Notes: generated by a model from the letters alone, not told the origin. A stretch of 64,000 bases of DNA from Bradyrhizobium sp. SRL28 (GCF_018596315.1 NZ_JAHEAG010000027.1:32871-96870); one strand, 5' to 3'; positions 44,228 through 53,992 are shown, counted from the stretch's first letter. Made by a program: numbers and translations.

Positions 44228-44920
44228 GTCTGGCAGGCGAATACGATGGTAAACGGCTGCGAGCTTGGCATCGTGGCGGATCGGTTGCTGAGCTTAGTCG
44301 GCGATGATGATCGCGGGGCGCTCAATTAAAAACCGCGCTTTTGCCATTTCATCGAATGGGACAGCAGTGCTGGCTTGAAGAGCATCGCCGCCAGTCACAT
44401 GTCATAAAGATCGGGGATCGTTGGCCCGATACACTGGCAACGCACCCACCGCCTCATTGAAGGACGCGTGCGTCCAAATAAGAGCGAGCACGGGCTGCGT
44501 TCGAGCACCGCTCGACACAGTACCTCTACGCAAATGCAACGGCACGAGCCGTCAAGGAAAACCTTGGCGGCTTTTGCGTGTGTCACGCCTGCGTCGCTCT
44601 TGACGCTCCAGCCACCCGATAATTTCGCCATCGATGCAATGGATCACGCTGTGTGTGTGTGTGTGTGTGTGTCGGCGGGCTTGGCGTTGCCGTAGCAGAC
44701 GATGGTGTCGCAATCGGCGAATGGGTTGGGATCGGGATCGGGCATCGTGGACACAACGTCTCGCCTCCCGGTCGCCGGGGCCTATGTCCGCCTTGGCGCG
44801 CATAGCGGACTCAAGTCGGACATCGCGCGAGGTCCGAAAAGCGCCAACAGAGGACACGACGCAGTGACTTGGCACTGGCCGCTCGTTCCATTGCGAAATC
44901 GGAGTAAAGTGGGTCCGAGT
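44228..44920. other. Gene-poor stretch with a GT microsatellite and a repeat copy
   Basis: No gene supported. Besides the (GT)11 tract it contains AGCGGACTCAAGTCGGACATC (44804-44824), a copy of a repeat also found at 40.85 kb. Confidence 0.4.
44651..44672 (+). repeat. (GT)11 dinucleotide microsatellite
   Basis: Eleven tandem GT units, with TGT context on the left (CGCT-GTGT...). Pure dinucleotide tracts this long are uncommon in high-GC bacterial chromosomes and are prone to slippage. It lies outside any gene I can support. Confidence 0.9.
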
Positions 44921-45541
44921 TCAACGTCTCGTGGTCCAAGCCAGCCATACCGCCACGAAGGCGAGGGCCACGGATAAAACTCGGCGCGTTATGTCCCGTC
45001 GCTTTCCATCTATAAGCAACGGCTTCAACTGAACTGCCATCACGACAATGGTTGCGTGCACCATTGTGGCTATGCCGACATAGAGGCATCCTAACACGGC
45101 CATCTGTATCGGGATTGCCAAAGCGCCGGACTCCGTCTCCACGAACCGAGGGACCACGGATACAAAGAAGATGACCGATTTGGGATTAAAGACGTTTGAC
45201 AGAAATCCGCGCAAGAACAGCGGACCTGCTGTTCTGCGCAGATCAACGCGGCCCGGCGAGGTTTCCGCTTGGGTTTGCCAACCCTCCCAGGCGAGGAACA
45301 AGAGATAGGCAACGCCGATCCATCGAAGGACCTCGTAAATCAGAGCGAACTGCTGGATCAGCACTGCCGCGCCGAGTGCTGCAAAGATGGCGTGCACTGC
45401 AAGTCCGAACGCGATCCCTATAGTTGCGACCAAGCCGGGAGCCCGCCCTCGCGTGAGCGATAACGTCGCGAGGTATGCCATGTTTGGACCAGGCGTCAGT
45501 TCCAGCAGCAGCGCTGCGACGACAAACTCCGACACGTCCAT
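44921..45541 (-). CDS. LysE/RhtB family amino-acid exporter
   Basis: A 206-residue membrane protein with six helices. The N-terminal motif LLELTPGPNMAYLATLSLTRGRAPGL is the LysE signature. Helices follow at about 35-60, 65-85, 110-135, 145-170 and 185-203. The family exports amino acids or related metabolites; the substrate is unknown. Intact, no neighbour in the same operon. Confidence 0.88.
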   Translation of the reverse strand: MDVSEFVVAALLLELTPGPNMAYLATLSLTRGRAPGLVATIGIAFGLAVHAIFAALGAAVLIQQFALIYEVLRWIGVAYLLFLAWEGWQTQAETSPGRVDLRRTAGPLFLRGFLSNVFNPKSVIFFVSVVPRFVETESGALAIPIQMAVLGCLYVGIATMVHATIVVMAVQLKPLLIDGKRRDITRRVLSVALAFVAVWLAWTTRR

Positions 45542-45712
45542 TCGCGCCTCCCGGTCACCACAGTAGCCGATATGTCCGCTCGAGGCCGTGACCGCTGCGA
45601 CTTAGCGGCAAAGACGCGACACACTAAGCCATTCTCCTCAGACGGCCGTGCCAAAAACGTGGCCGACGTCGCAATAGACAAGGAACCTTGGTGCTTCTCG
45701 CCGATTAAGACG

Positions 45713-46006
45713 ATGCCTCCCGCCGGAGTGCGCGAAGGTAAACTTACAAAGTGCGAGCGTATGGCCGCAATCACTCTTTTCTTGGCACTGCCTTTTGATT
45801 TCGCTGACGGCGGCGGCATTGCTGCTGGTGACCCCATTGACTGCCCAAGCCCTGCCGCCGCGATACAACGTGCGCAAGGGCTTTGGAAGGTATTTGGCCA
45901 TGCTGGTTCTGTAGCGTACAGCCGCACTACCGATTTCGAGATTGGCAAATTTAACGATAAGCATCTGCTTCGCCGATTTGGGCAAGTGACAGACGAGTAT
46001 CGATGA
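45713..46006 (+). CDS. Small hypothetical protein
   Basis: About 97 codons from an in-frame ATG. The C-terminal half, AAIQRAQGLWKVFGHAGSVAYSRTTDFEIGKFNDKHLLRRFG, reads as a real conserved segment, helix then hairpin. The N-terminal half (ERMAAITLFLALPFDFADGGG) is less convincing and may include a shifted frame. The start is uncertain. Function unknown. Confidence 0.4.
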   Translation: MPPAGVREGKLTKCERMAAITLFLALPFDFADGGGIAAGDPIDCPSPAAAIQRAQGLWKVFGHAGSVAYSRTTDFEIGKFNDKHLLRRFGQVTDEYR

Positions 46007-46090
46007 CCCTCGCAGGCCAAACGAGGGATACCCTACCGCTCAAACAGCCCGTGAGAAGCTTACGTTGCTCGTCTGCAAGATCGCTTGCTA

Positions 46091-46245
46091 GGAACTTTCG
46101 AGAGTGAACGTGACGTCGCACACAGACCAGGATCCTCGGCGTCGGTCTTGAGCTCGAATCCCAATTCCCTGCACATTTTCAGCATGACCGTATTTTCGTG
46201 GAGAATCTGGCCGCTTATGCAGGCTTCCTAATCCCCGGCGGCGGG
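46091..46245 (-). pseudogene. C-terminal remnant of a GNAT acetyltransferase
   Basis: Minus strand: ISGQILHENTVMLKMCRELGFELKTDAEDPG and, one frame over, VCDVTFTLES. This matches the end of the GNAT fragment at 58.67-59.06 kb (ISGQILQENAVMLKMCRELGFEIKAD...). Only the last 45 codons remain and they contain a frame change. Both fragments seem to come from the acetyl-CoA-synthetase-like/GNAT family. Confidence 0.6.
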
Positions 46246-46499
46246 TGATCAGCCGTTTACCCAACTGCGGCCGATCAGACGTTTGCCGAAGAGACGGCGA
46301 TTGCCGCGAATTCAACGGCTATTGCTCTGGCGTTACACGGCGAGCATACGCCTCAATTCCGAGATCATCATACGAACGCAGATGCACCGCCAAACGAACA
46401 AGCGGGAACCGCGATTTCGGAGCAACCATTGGTGGGGCGCGTCATTGGTTCACTGTTAGATAAATGAAGGAAAGCTCATAAACAAAGGGACGGTCCAAA

Positions 46500-46802
46500 A
46501 TGTCACGTGCAAATCATATTCAACATACAGGGGCCGCGTCATCCAACCCCTTCCTGGCGATTGCCGCTGCTTACGGTGACTACACGAAGAAGTCGCTTGA
46601 AGACACAAAGCTGTTTGTTGAGAAGCTCTGTGGCGCGAAGTCGCTCGAAAATGCGATTGAGGTGCAAACCGAATTCGCCAAAACCGCCTACGAGACCTTC
46701 GTTACAGAATCACAGACGATTGGCGTACTGTACGGTGATCTTGCAAAGCAGTCCTATAAGCCATTCGGCGGCTTTGCGGCAAAGATTACCCGGACAAATT
46801 GA
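46500..46802 (+). CDS. Phasin family protein, second copy
   Basis: A 100-residue helical protein with EYTKKSLED-like and VQTEFAKTAYETFVTESQTIGVLYGDLAKQSYKPFGG segments, the phasin core. It is shorter than the one at 18.2 kb at the N-terminus. An AAGGGACGGTCC stretch lies just before the ATG. Expected on the surface of PHA granules. A UspA-type gene is convergent downstream. Confidence 0.8.
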   Translation: MSRANHIQHTGAASSNPFLAIAAAYGDYTKKSLEDTKLFVEKLCGAKSLENAIEVQTEFAKTAYETFVTESQTIGVLYGDLAKQSYKPFGGFAAKITRTN

Positions 46803-46913
46803 TAAGTTTACCTCGCGGTGTCACAGCACAATCGCCCTGCTCATCGCGAGTCTCTTTCGGATCATCACTCAATATGGCTGTCGAGCAATGATCGCGCTGA
46901 CGAGCGCTCGTCG

Positions 46914-47753
46914 TTAGTGTGAAAAGAGGATCGGAAGCGGTGGTTTCGATAAAAGGCTCTTGGTAGCGCCCCCAAGGATGAATTGCCGCAGCCGCGAGTG
47001 CCCGTAAGCACCCATTACCAGCAAATCCACCGCGTTGGACAGAGTATAGGATTCAAGAACGCTGCCAATCGGCTTGCCCTTTGCTTCAACCCTGTCCAGA
47101 ACAACGTCGATTCCGTGCCGGGCCAAATTTTTCGCGAGTTCTTCGGCAGAATGCTTTGTGTCCATGTGTTTTTCATCGACAATCGTGACCACACGGACCT
47201 TTCTCGCTTTTTCAAGAAGTGGAAGGGCGTCCGATACCGCACGGGCGGCGGCGCGGCTGAAGTCCCACGCCACAGCGACGGTTCCCAGCTCGAATGGGCG
47301 TGTCCGGAGAGTCTTGGGCAAGACCATGGTAGGTTTGCCTGACCCGAATATAACCGCCTCCGGGTACATTTGCTCGTATGATTCCGCCACTGGGATGATG
47401 GTCAGATCGCGGAGCCGCGCATAATCGAGAAGCAGGCTCGGGAAATCAGTTGACGTGCATTTTCCAAGGATTGTTTCGTGAGGAACGCCAGCCCTTTCCG
47501 CAACTTTGTCGAATGCGGCAAGCAGGTCCTGTGCATTTTGCCGGCTCTTGGCGCCTTCACCAGCGATGATTCCGGGGATATGGGCGAACGAACCCGAAAG
47601 GAAATGTCCCGGCACTTGCACGTGCGTTTCGCATGAGAGTGCTGCGAGATGTGCCCCGAGGACCGCAGCGATAGTAATCGCGTCGTCGACCACGGATAAA
47701 GGAGAGGGTTCGGGATAGCTGGTCAATGCCACAAGAATATCTTTGAAGGCCAA
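46914..47753 (-). CDS. Universal stress protein, tandem Usp domains
   Basis: A 279-residue protein with two Usp folds. Domain 1 (residues 1-140) lacks a clear ATP motif. Domain 2 (150-279) ends GVVLDRVEAKGKPIGSVLESYTLSNAVDLLVMGAYGHSRLRQFILGGATKSLL, with the GxxGHSRLRxFxLGGAT nucleotide-binding pattern. Such proteins respond to starvation and low oxygen. Found between a phasin and a dead IS110, in a region that also shows kinase remains. Confidence 0.88.
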   Translation of the reverse strand: MAFKDILVALTSYPEPSPLSVVDDAITIAAVLGAHLAALSCETHVQVPGHFLSGSFAHIPGIIAGEGAKSRQNAQDLLAAFDKVAERAGVPHETILGKCTSTDFPSLLLDYARLRDLTIIPVAESYEQMYPEAVIFGSGKPTMVLPKTLRTRPFELGTVAVAWDFSRAAARAVSDALPLLEKARKVRVVTIVDEKHMDTKHSAEELAKNLARHGIDVVLDRVEAKGKPIGSVLESYTLSNAVDLLVMGAYGHSRLRQFILGGATKSLLSKPPLPILFSH

Positions 47754-48177
47754 GGCTTCCTCCTCAAAGCAATGCGATGACCGCTCAGATCTTGAGCGAA
47801 GTTGCGCGATGACAATGGCGGGAGCGACAAGCTCTCAGTCACCGATAGTGGCAGGAGGCGGCGCGGTGATACCTAGACATATAGGCAATCGACGCGGGAA
47901 AGCGAGCTGAAGTGTCCATTTCGGAGATGGGTCAAATCGCCACTGGTCGCGCGTTCGAGCGGCGCTGATATCCCCGCGTTGGATCGACGCTATGGGCGGA
48001 CGCGGGCCACCAACTCAAGTACCGCGTCTCGCGTTCACTTTTCTTAAGATCGTCCGCAAAACGACCGCTTGGCCAGCGTCTCGCCCACTGTTGATGCTGT
48101 GGACGGCTCCTCCATGGGCGCGTGAGGGCCACGGATGTGGGCGCTGTTAAAGCTTCCAGTATTCAGAGGAGCGAGCC
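47754..48177. other. Repeat-containing intergenic stretch
   Basis: Includes CTCAGTCACCGATAGTGGC (about 47838) and GTGTCCATTTCGGAGATGGGTCAAA (47912-47936). Both are related to other intergenic stretches in this window (42.69 kb and 18.04 kb). No gene. Confidence 0.4.
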
Positions 48178-48760
48178 ATGCAGACGGTCACGACGATCGG
48201 TTTGGACATCGCCAAGTCAGTCTTCCATGTGCACGGTGATGCCGCCGGCCAGGTGTTGGTCCGCCGGCAGTTGAAGCGCCGCTTTGTACTTGCGTTCTTC
48301 CAAAAGTTGCCACCATATCCGGTGGGCATTGAGGCCTGTGCCTCGTGTCACTATTGGTCACGCGAACTTCAGGCCCTCAGCCATATCGTTCGGCTGATGC
48401 CGCCAGCTTACGTGACGCCCTGCGTCTAGCGGCAGAAGATTGATGCGGCTGACGCAGAGGCGATTTGCGAGGTGGCTACCCGAGCCAACATGCGGTTCGT
48501 GCCAACCAAGACGCCTGAGCAGCAGATCTGCCTGATGCACACGCCATCTGTTCATCCGCCAGCAGACCGCGGTGATTAATTCGCTCGGGGCTTACCTTGG
48601 CGAGTTCGGCATTGTCGCACCGGTAGAATGGAGTTACGGAACTGCTGCATGTTGTTGCCTACCATCGGGTGCCAGAGGTTGCCCGTGCGTACCTTCCCGC
48701 GCTTGACGATCGACTGCTCAACCTACGAAGGTCCGTGATCGATTTTGAATGAAACGATGT
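48178..48760 (+). mobile_element. Dead IS110-family transposase, 5' portion
   Basis: Begins MQTVTTIGLDIAKSVFHVHGDAAGQVLVRRQL, the N-terminal DEDD-type domain, and continues FFQKLPPYPVGIEACASCHYWSRELQ. It is then interrupted by TAG (48430). The same frame resumes RQKIDAADAEAICEVATRANMRFVPTKTPEQQ, then shifts through LMHTPSVHPP and the EFGIVAPV block. The 3' half is missing after about 48760. The copy at 16.6 kb retains mainly the later part, so the two are different fragments of the same family. Confidence 0.75.
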
Positions 48761-49021
48761 GGTCCCTCACGCCGCAGCGCGCAAAACGCATCAGCGGCCC
48801 TAAGAATTCTCGTTCGCTACCCCAAAAAGACTTTGCAACAATATCCGCCAGAACCGGGCGTTGCGCCCAAGTCTGCTTTTAGCGCAGGGACGGTTCGGCT
48901 GTTTTCAAGGCATCAAATTGCGTCGCCGACCGCGCATAGTGGGTGTAAAGTAGAGCTATCTTCGGCAGCAGATGGGCGCGCCGCGGACTGAGAGTTGGGT
49001 AGACTCCCGAGGGCATCCAAC

Positions 49022-50063
49022 ATGTTCAGAAACATGTTCAGAAAGCAGTTTCCCAAGGTCCAGGATGCCTGGATACTTGCGCACGCTATCGTCGACACGG
49101 TTCGAGAACCTCTTATTGTCCTCGATCAGGATCTTCGGGTCGTTGCTGCGAGCCGATCTTTCTATCTGACGTTCAAAGTCAATGCCGACGACACTCAGGG
49201 CAAACTTCTCTATGACCTCGGAGACGGTCAATGGGATATTCCGAAGCTTCGTTTGTTGCTTGGAAAAATCGTTCCCGAGCAGGGAGCTATGGAAAACTAC
49301 GAAGTCGAGCATGATTTCCCGAGCATCGGCCAGCGCACGATGCTCCTGAATGCCCGTAAAGTCTTTTATGAGAAGGGTTCACACTCCACGATCCTGCTTG
49401 GCATTGAGGACATTACAGAAAAACGCATCCTCGAAAACGAAAAGGATGATTTGATACGCCAGAAGGAAATGCTTCTAGAGGAGCTGGAACATCGTGTTGT
49501 CAACAGTCTGCAAATCATCGCCAGCATAATCATGCTTAAGGCAAGAACAGTAGAGTCAGAAGAAACCCGCCGTCACTTGGAAGACGCTCACAACCGGGTC
49601 ATCTCGGTTGCCACCGTTCAAAAGCACCTGCACGGTTCTGTCGCCAACTCGATCATCGAGATGGGACCGTATCTTGCGACGCTCTGCACGGCTCTGGCGC
49701 AATCGATGATTGGTGACAATCGGTCGATTTCGATCAAATTCAATGGTACAGGGGGAAATTCCACGAGGCGCGATGCAGAGAGCATCGGCCTGATAGTCAC
49801 CGAACTCGTTATCAACTCCCTCAAGCATGCCTTCAACGAGACGACAAAGACTGGTGAGATTACTGTTGCTTATGATGTGTCAGGAACAGATTGGCGGCTT
49901 GCGGTCTCCGACAATGGCTCCGGCAAGCCTGATGGCGTGTTCGCTCAACCGAAAACCGGGCTTGGTACCGGCGTCGTTAACGCTTGATGCACAAGTGGTG
50001 ACATTGAGCGGAGCCTTGGGAACAAAAGTCTCAGTTACGCACGCCACTTTTGCAGCCGCGTAG
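49022..50063 (+). pseudogene. HWE-type sensor histidine kinase, 3' frameshift and deletion
   Basis: The ATG at 49022 is followed by a 12-base tandem (ATGTTCAGAAAC/ATGTTCAGAAAG). A PAS domain (residues 10-130, REPLIVLDQDLRVVAASRSFY) is followed by LEELEHRVVNSLQIIASII, the phospho-acceptor H, then the HWE ATPase with GLIVTELVINSLKHAF and DNGSGKPDG. After LGTGVV the frame shifts and about six codons (expected KALAKQ) are lost. The other frame resumes LDAQVVTLSGALGTKVSVTHATF to 50063. The ORF as written stops at 49987 without the last ATPase strand. Possibly still partly active. Confidence 0.6.
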
Positions 50064-50237
50064 TTTTGTATCGGCCCACCGTTATGAGTCGATTTTGATC
50101 CAGTCCCACTTCCGATATTGCCACTTAGCCGACATCACCCACTTGCCGAATGACCGCCTCGCGCCAGAACCGGAGATTCCACCGGGTCTGCTTTCGATCA
50201 CAACAAATTCGTACGCCTTAGCAGACTCAGGCATTTC

Positions 50238-51524
50238 TCAGGAATGCACTCGTTGTCGTCGCTTGACTCGGTCGAAGATCGCGAACGACGCCGCCAGCAT
50301 GCATCCCGCGATGATACCGAAGGTAAGGTCCTCGATCAGCGTAAGGCCGAAGGTGGCCATCAGCACGCTGGCGCCGCGCCAATCGCGAAGCAGGAGAAGG
50401 AAATCTTCCTTCTCCGCCATATTCCAGCAGACCACCACCAGCACACCGGCCAACGTGGACAAGGGGATGAAGCTCGCCAACGGTCCTGCGACCAACATGA
50501 AAACCAGGATAAAGACGGCATGCCCTATGCCGGAGATCGGACTGCATGCGCCGGCACGAATATTGGTCGCCGTGCGCGCGATGGTTCCGGTCACGCTGAT
50601 CCCGCCGAATATAGCAGAAACGACGTTTGCGACGCCTTGCGCTACGACCTCCATATTGTAGCGGTGCTTGCGTCCTGTCATGCCGTCGGCCACTTTGGCG
50701 GACAGCAGGCTTTCGACCGCCCCAAGAAGGGTGAAAGAGAACGCAGCCGGCAACACGTCAAGCACAGATGAAGTCGAGAATGATGGCAATCGGGGGGGCG
50801 GCACGCCATCCGGGAGTTGACCAAAATGGCTGCCGATGGTCTCGACCGGCAAATGGAACATCCAGGCGACTACCGAGGCAAGCACGACGGCAATCAACAT
50901 TCCCGGCCAGTTCGGCAGCAAGCGTCGCAGCAAGAAGATCAAGGTGGCGGAGCCTGCGCCAATAGCGAATGCGGCCGGGCTGAGGGTCGGTAACGCCTGA
51001 CCAAGCATCGCGAGCTTGGGCAACAGCTGTCCAGGTTCGGCACCGGGCAATTTCAGGCCGCCGAGATCCTTGAGCTGGCTTGCAAAGATCGTGACTGCAA
51101 TCCCGCAGGTGAAGCCGACGGTTACGGCATGCGGAATATAACGAATGAGCGAACCAAGCCGCAGCAGCCCGATCAGGGTCAGCATGAATCCGGAGAGGAA
51201 AACGGTAAGCAGCAGCCCTTCCAGGCCGAATTTGGTGACTGTTGCTGCGACAAGAACGATGAACGCTCCGGCGGGACCGCCGATCTGATAGCGGCTGCCA
51301 CCCAGCGCCGAGACCAGGAAGCCGCCAATGACGGCGGCATATAACCCTCGTTCCGGCGAAACGCCTGAGGCAACAGCGATCGCCATTGACAACGGGAGAG
51401 CGACAATCGCCACGGTAAGTGCGGCCAACATATCCCGGCGAAAGCAGTCGAGATTATATCCTTCCACCAACACGGTGAAGATTTTCGGACGATAGATATG
51501 GGCGGTGGCGGAGCCATCGGGCAT
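50238..51524 (-). CDS. SulP family anion transporter lacking STAS
   Basis: A 428-residue transporter with about 11-12 helices. The SulP patterns are ALPLSMAIAVASGVSPERGLYAAVIGGFLVSALGGSRYQIGGPAGAFIVL, FGGISVTGTIARTATNIRAG and GPLASFIPLSTLAGVLVVV. Members usually end in a cytoplasmic STAS domain; here the protein stops after FDRVKRRQRVHS. It could carry sulfate or bicarbonate. Intact frame. No carbonic anhydrase gene nearby. Confidence 0.85.
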   Translation of the reverse strand: MPDGSATAHIYRPKIFTVLVEGYNLDCFRRDMLAALTVAIVALPLSMAIAVASGVSPERGLYAAVIGGFLVSALGGSRYQIGGPAGAFIVLVAATVTKFGLEGLLLTVFLSGFMLTLIGLLRLGSLIRYIPHAVTVGFTCGIAVTIFASQLKDLGGLKLPGAEPGQLLPKLAMLGQALPTLSPAAFAIGAGSATLIFLLRRLLPNWPGMLIAVVLASVVAWMFHLPVETIGSHFGQLPDGVPPPRLPSFSTSSVLDVLPAAFSFTLLGAVESLLSAKVADGMTGRKHRYNMEVVAQGVANVVSAIFGGISVTGTIARTATNIRAGACSPISGIGHAVFILVFMLVAGPLASFIPLSTLAGVLVVVCWNMAEKEDFLLLLRDWRGASVLMATFGLTLIEDLTFGIIAGCMLAASFAIFDRVKRRQRVHS

Positions 51525-52073
51525 GGTGGTGAACCAATCTGGATTCGAGAATTATGGCGTACGGCCGCCAGAATCGCTTTTTGCTACAACAGAGAGGGTC
51601 GGCGCGTTAAAACCAACACCGTTTCTAACAAGCCGTCAGACAAACAATGCCTTTGTCCGCGACATTGTTTGATCCTGCTCCATTTATTTTTGTTGTTGTG
51701 AGCAATTTTGATCATAAGTCACTCGAAAGCGTCGGTATGCCCGGCAACGCCGACCTTCAACGGCCAGACAATGCTGACGAGCGTTGCTTTGGGGGAACTC
51801 AATCCGCCCTCAGTGCTTATCAGATGATCTCGGTTGAGTGGCAACACCGGCGAGCCGCATCCGCGCAATTTGATAATCACCCCTTGATCCGACCCACGGC
51901 GGTATTTACTCGAATTTGCTGAGTAGCAGAACAGGAGACCCAGTGCCAAACGGAAGCTCCTATCATACAAGACTGGCATGCGAAGCCCGCATCCATGAAC
52001 TCGCGCGCGCCTTCGTTGAATGCGCCGTGGGCGGATACCTGTCCCAACGAAGCATTTTTGACCGGCAACAGGA
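51525..52073. other. Intergenic stretch before the Mla operon
   Basis: About 550 bases. At 51681-51714 CATTTATTTTTGTTGTTGTG runs into TGTGAGCAATTTTGATCA, an imperfect copy of the motif at 25.84-25.87 kb. No gene supported. Confidence 0.4.
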
Positions 52074-53210
52074 TTGAGTACGCCTCCCCTGCTGGGTACA
52101 GCAACCCAAGACCAGACGTTGGTGCTTAGTCCAAGCGGTTCGTGGACAGCTGTTCATGCAGCCACCCTGGAACGTCTGATCAATCTCGTCCCGGCTAGTG
52201 TCCAAAAGACCCAGAAACTGAAGATCGACATGGCCGATGTGCGTGAACTCGACACGCTGGGCGCATGGTTGCTGGAAAGGATCGTGCGCGGCGCTTCCGA
52301 CTCCGGCCATCCAGCAACCCTCGTTGGCGTCGCCGGACGTCATGAGGGTCTTATCGAGGACATTCGGCAAGTCAACCGCCGCAAGCCCGCCAGCCGGCCG
52401 GTCCAAAATCCCGTCCTCGAGCGACTGGAAACCATCGGCCGTTCCGCGTTCGGCGCCGCGGAGGATATATCCGTCTTTCTGCAGATGCTGGGGGCCCTAG
52501 CCTCGGCCAGTCTCGGCGTCTTGCGAAGGCCGCGTTCGCTCCGGTTGAAATCCCTAGTCTATCACCTGCACCAGGTCGGATGGCAGGCGATACCGATCAT
52601 GGCCCTGGTCACCTTTCTAATTGGCGCAATCATCGCCCAGCAAGGCATCTTTCATTTCCGCAAGTTCGGCGCTGAGTCCTATGTCGTCGATCTGGTTGGA
52701 ATTCTCGTCCTGCGCGAAATCGGCGTCCTGATTGTCGCCATCATGGTCGCCGGCCGATCCGGAAGCGCTTACACCGCCGAACTTGGCTCGATGAAAATGC
52801 GCGAGGAAATCGACGCGCTGTCCACCATGGGCCTCGATCCTGTCGAGGTCCTGATACTTCCCCGCATCATTGCGCTGGTCCTGGCGCTTCCTATCCTGGC
52901 CTTCATCGGCTCGATGGCCGCCTTGTACGGGGGCGGCCTCGTGGCGTGGTTCTATGGCGGGATGAGTCCGGCGATATTTCTCGCCCGGCTTCACGAAGCC
53001 GTTTCCGTGACGCATTTCGAAGTCGGAATAATCAAGGCGCCTTTCATGGCGCTGGTGATCGGCATCGTCGCAAGCAGCGAGGGTTTGAGGGTCAAGGGAA
53101 GCGCGGAATCCCTGGGCAAACAGACGACAATCTCGGTCGTCAAATCGATCTTTCTCGTCATCGTCCTCGACGGCGCCTTCGCCGTTTTCTTTGCATCGAT
53201 TGGAATGTGA
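52074..53210 (+). CDS. MlaE-like lipid ABC permease with N-terminal STAS domain
   Basis: A 378-residue protein. Residues 1-110 form a STAS-like domain (KLKIDMADVRELDTLGAWLLERI). Residues 130-378 form the MlaE permease fold (VYHLHQVGWQAIPIMALVTFLIGAIIAQQG ... GSMKMREEIDALSTMGLDPVEVLILPRI). The Mla system moves phospholipids between membranes. It starts at TTG 52074. MlaF follows two bases after the stop. The STAS-MlaE fusion is usual in alphaproteobacteria. Confidence 0.9.
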   Translation: MSTPPLLGTATQDQTLVLSPSGSWTAVHAATLERLINLVPASVQKTQKLKIDMADVRELDTLGAWLLERIVRGASDSGHPATLVGVAGRHEGLIEDIRQVNRRKPASRPVQNPVLERLETIGRSAFGAAEDISVFLQMLGALASASLGVLRRPRSLRLKSLVYHLHQVGWQAIPIMALVTFLIGAIIAQQGIFHFRKFGAESYVVDLVGILVLREIGVLIVAIMVAGRSGSAYTAELGSMKMREEIDALSTMGLDPVEVLILPRIIALVLALPILAFIGSMAALYGGGLVAWFYGGMSPAIFLARLHEAVSVTHFEVGIIKAPFMALVIGIVASSEGLRVKGSAESLGKQTTISVVKSIFLVIVLDGAFAVFFASIGM

Positions 53211-53212
53211 CG

Positions 53213-53989
53213 ATGCAGGGATCCGGGGAGCAATTTGCCATTCGCGTGAGCGATCTCGTGGTGGGATTCCGCCGGCAAACCGTGATCGACCAGCTGTCCC
53301 TTGACGTTCGCAGAGGCGAAATACTGGGTTTGGTCGGCGCGTCCGGCGGCGGCAAATCCGTGCTGATGCGGACCATTATCGGGCTTATTCCAAAACGGAG
53401 CGGCCGTATCCAGGTCATGGGCATCGATATTGACAACAGCCACGGTCGCGACGTTCACACCGCTGCGATGTGGGGCATCCTGTTCCAGCAGGGCGCGCTG
53501 TTTTCCTCTCTGACCGCACTGCAAAATATTCAGTTTCCACTTCGAGAAAACCTCGTCCTTTCCGAGTCGCTATTGAACGAGATTGCGACCGCCAAGCTCG
53601 AAATGGTTGGCTTGACGCCAGCGGACGGCGAGAAGTTTCCGTCCGAACTCTCGGGCGGAATGACAAAACGCGTAGCCTTGGCGCGTGCGCTCGCGCTGGA
53701 TCCCTCAATCGTTTTTCTCGACGAGCCGACGTCCGGGCTGGACCCCATAGCGGCGGGCGACTTCGATGACCTGATCAGAACACTGCAGGAAACGCTCGGG
53801 CTGACCGTCTTCATGGTGACCCACGACCTTGCCAGCCTGAAAACTGTTTGTGACCGCGTCGCGGCGCTCGCGGACGGCAAGATCGTTGCGATCGGCCCGA
53901 TGCGCGAATTGCTTCGTTCCGACCACCCATGGGTCAAAGCGTACTTCCATGGCAAGCGCTCCCTGATGCTGCAACCAGAATCGAGCTGA
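53213..53989 (+). CDS. MlaF-like ABC ATP-binding protein
   Basis: A 258-residue ATPase: Walker A GASGGGKSVLMRT, signature LSGGMTKRVALARAL, Walker B PSIVFLDEPTSGLDP, H-loop MVTHD. It drives MlaE. It starts 2 bases after the MlaE stop. Its own stop is followed in three bases by the presumed start of the MCE gene. Length normal. Confidence 0.9.
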   Translation: MQGSGEQFAIRVSDLVVGFRRQTVIDQLSLDVRRGEILGLVGASGGGKSVLMRTIIGLIPKRSGRIQVMGIDIDNSHGRDVHTAAMWGILFQQGALFSSLTALQNIQFPLRENLVLSESLLNEIATAKLEMVGLTPADGEKFPSELSGGMTKRVALARALALDPSIVFLDEPTSGLDPIAAGDFDDLIRTLQETLGLTVFMVTHDLASLKTVCDRVAALADGKIVAIGPMRELLRSDHPWVKAYFHGKRSLMLQPESS

Positions 53990-53992
53990 CAA

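Noticed and set aside
51877..52104. Minus-strand 75-residue ORF upstream of mlaE
   Set aside because: Overlaps the mlaE start region and lacks a ribosome site or family resemblance.
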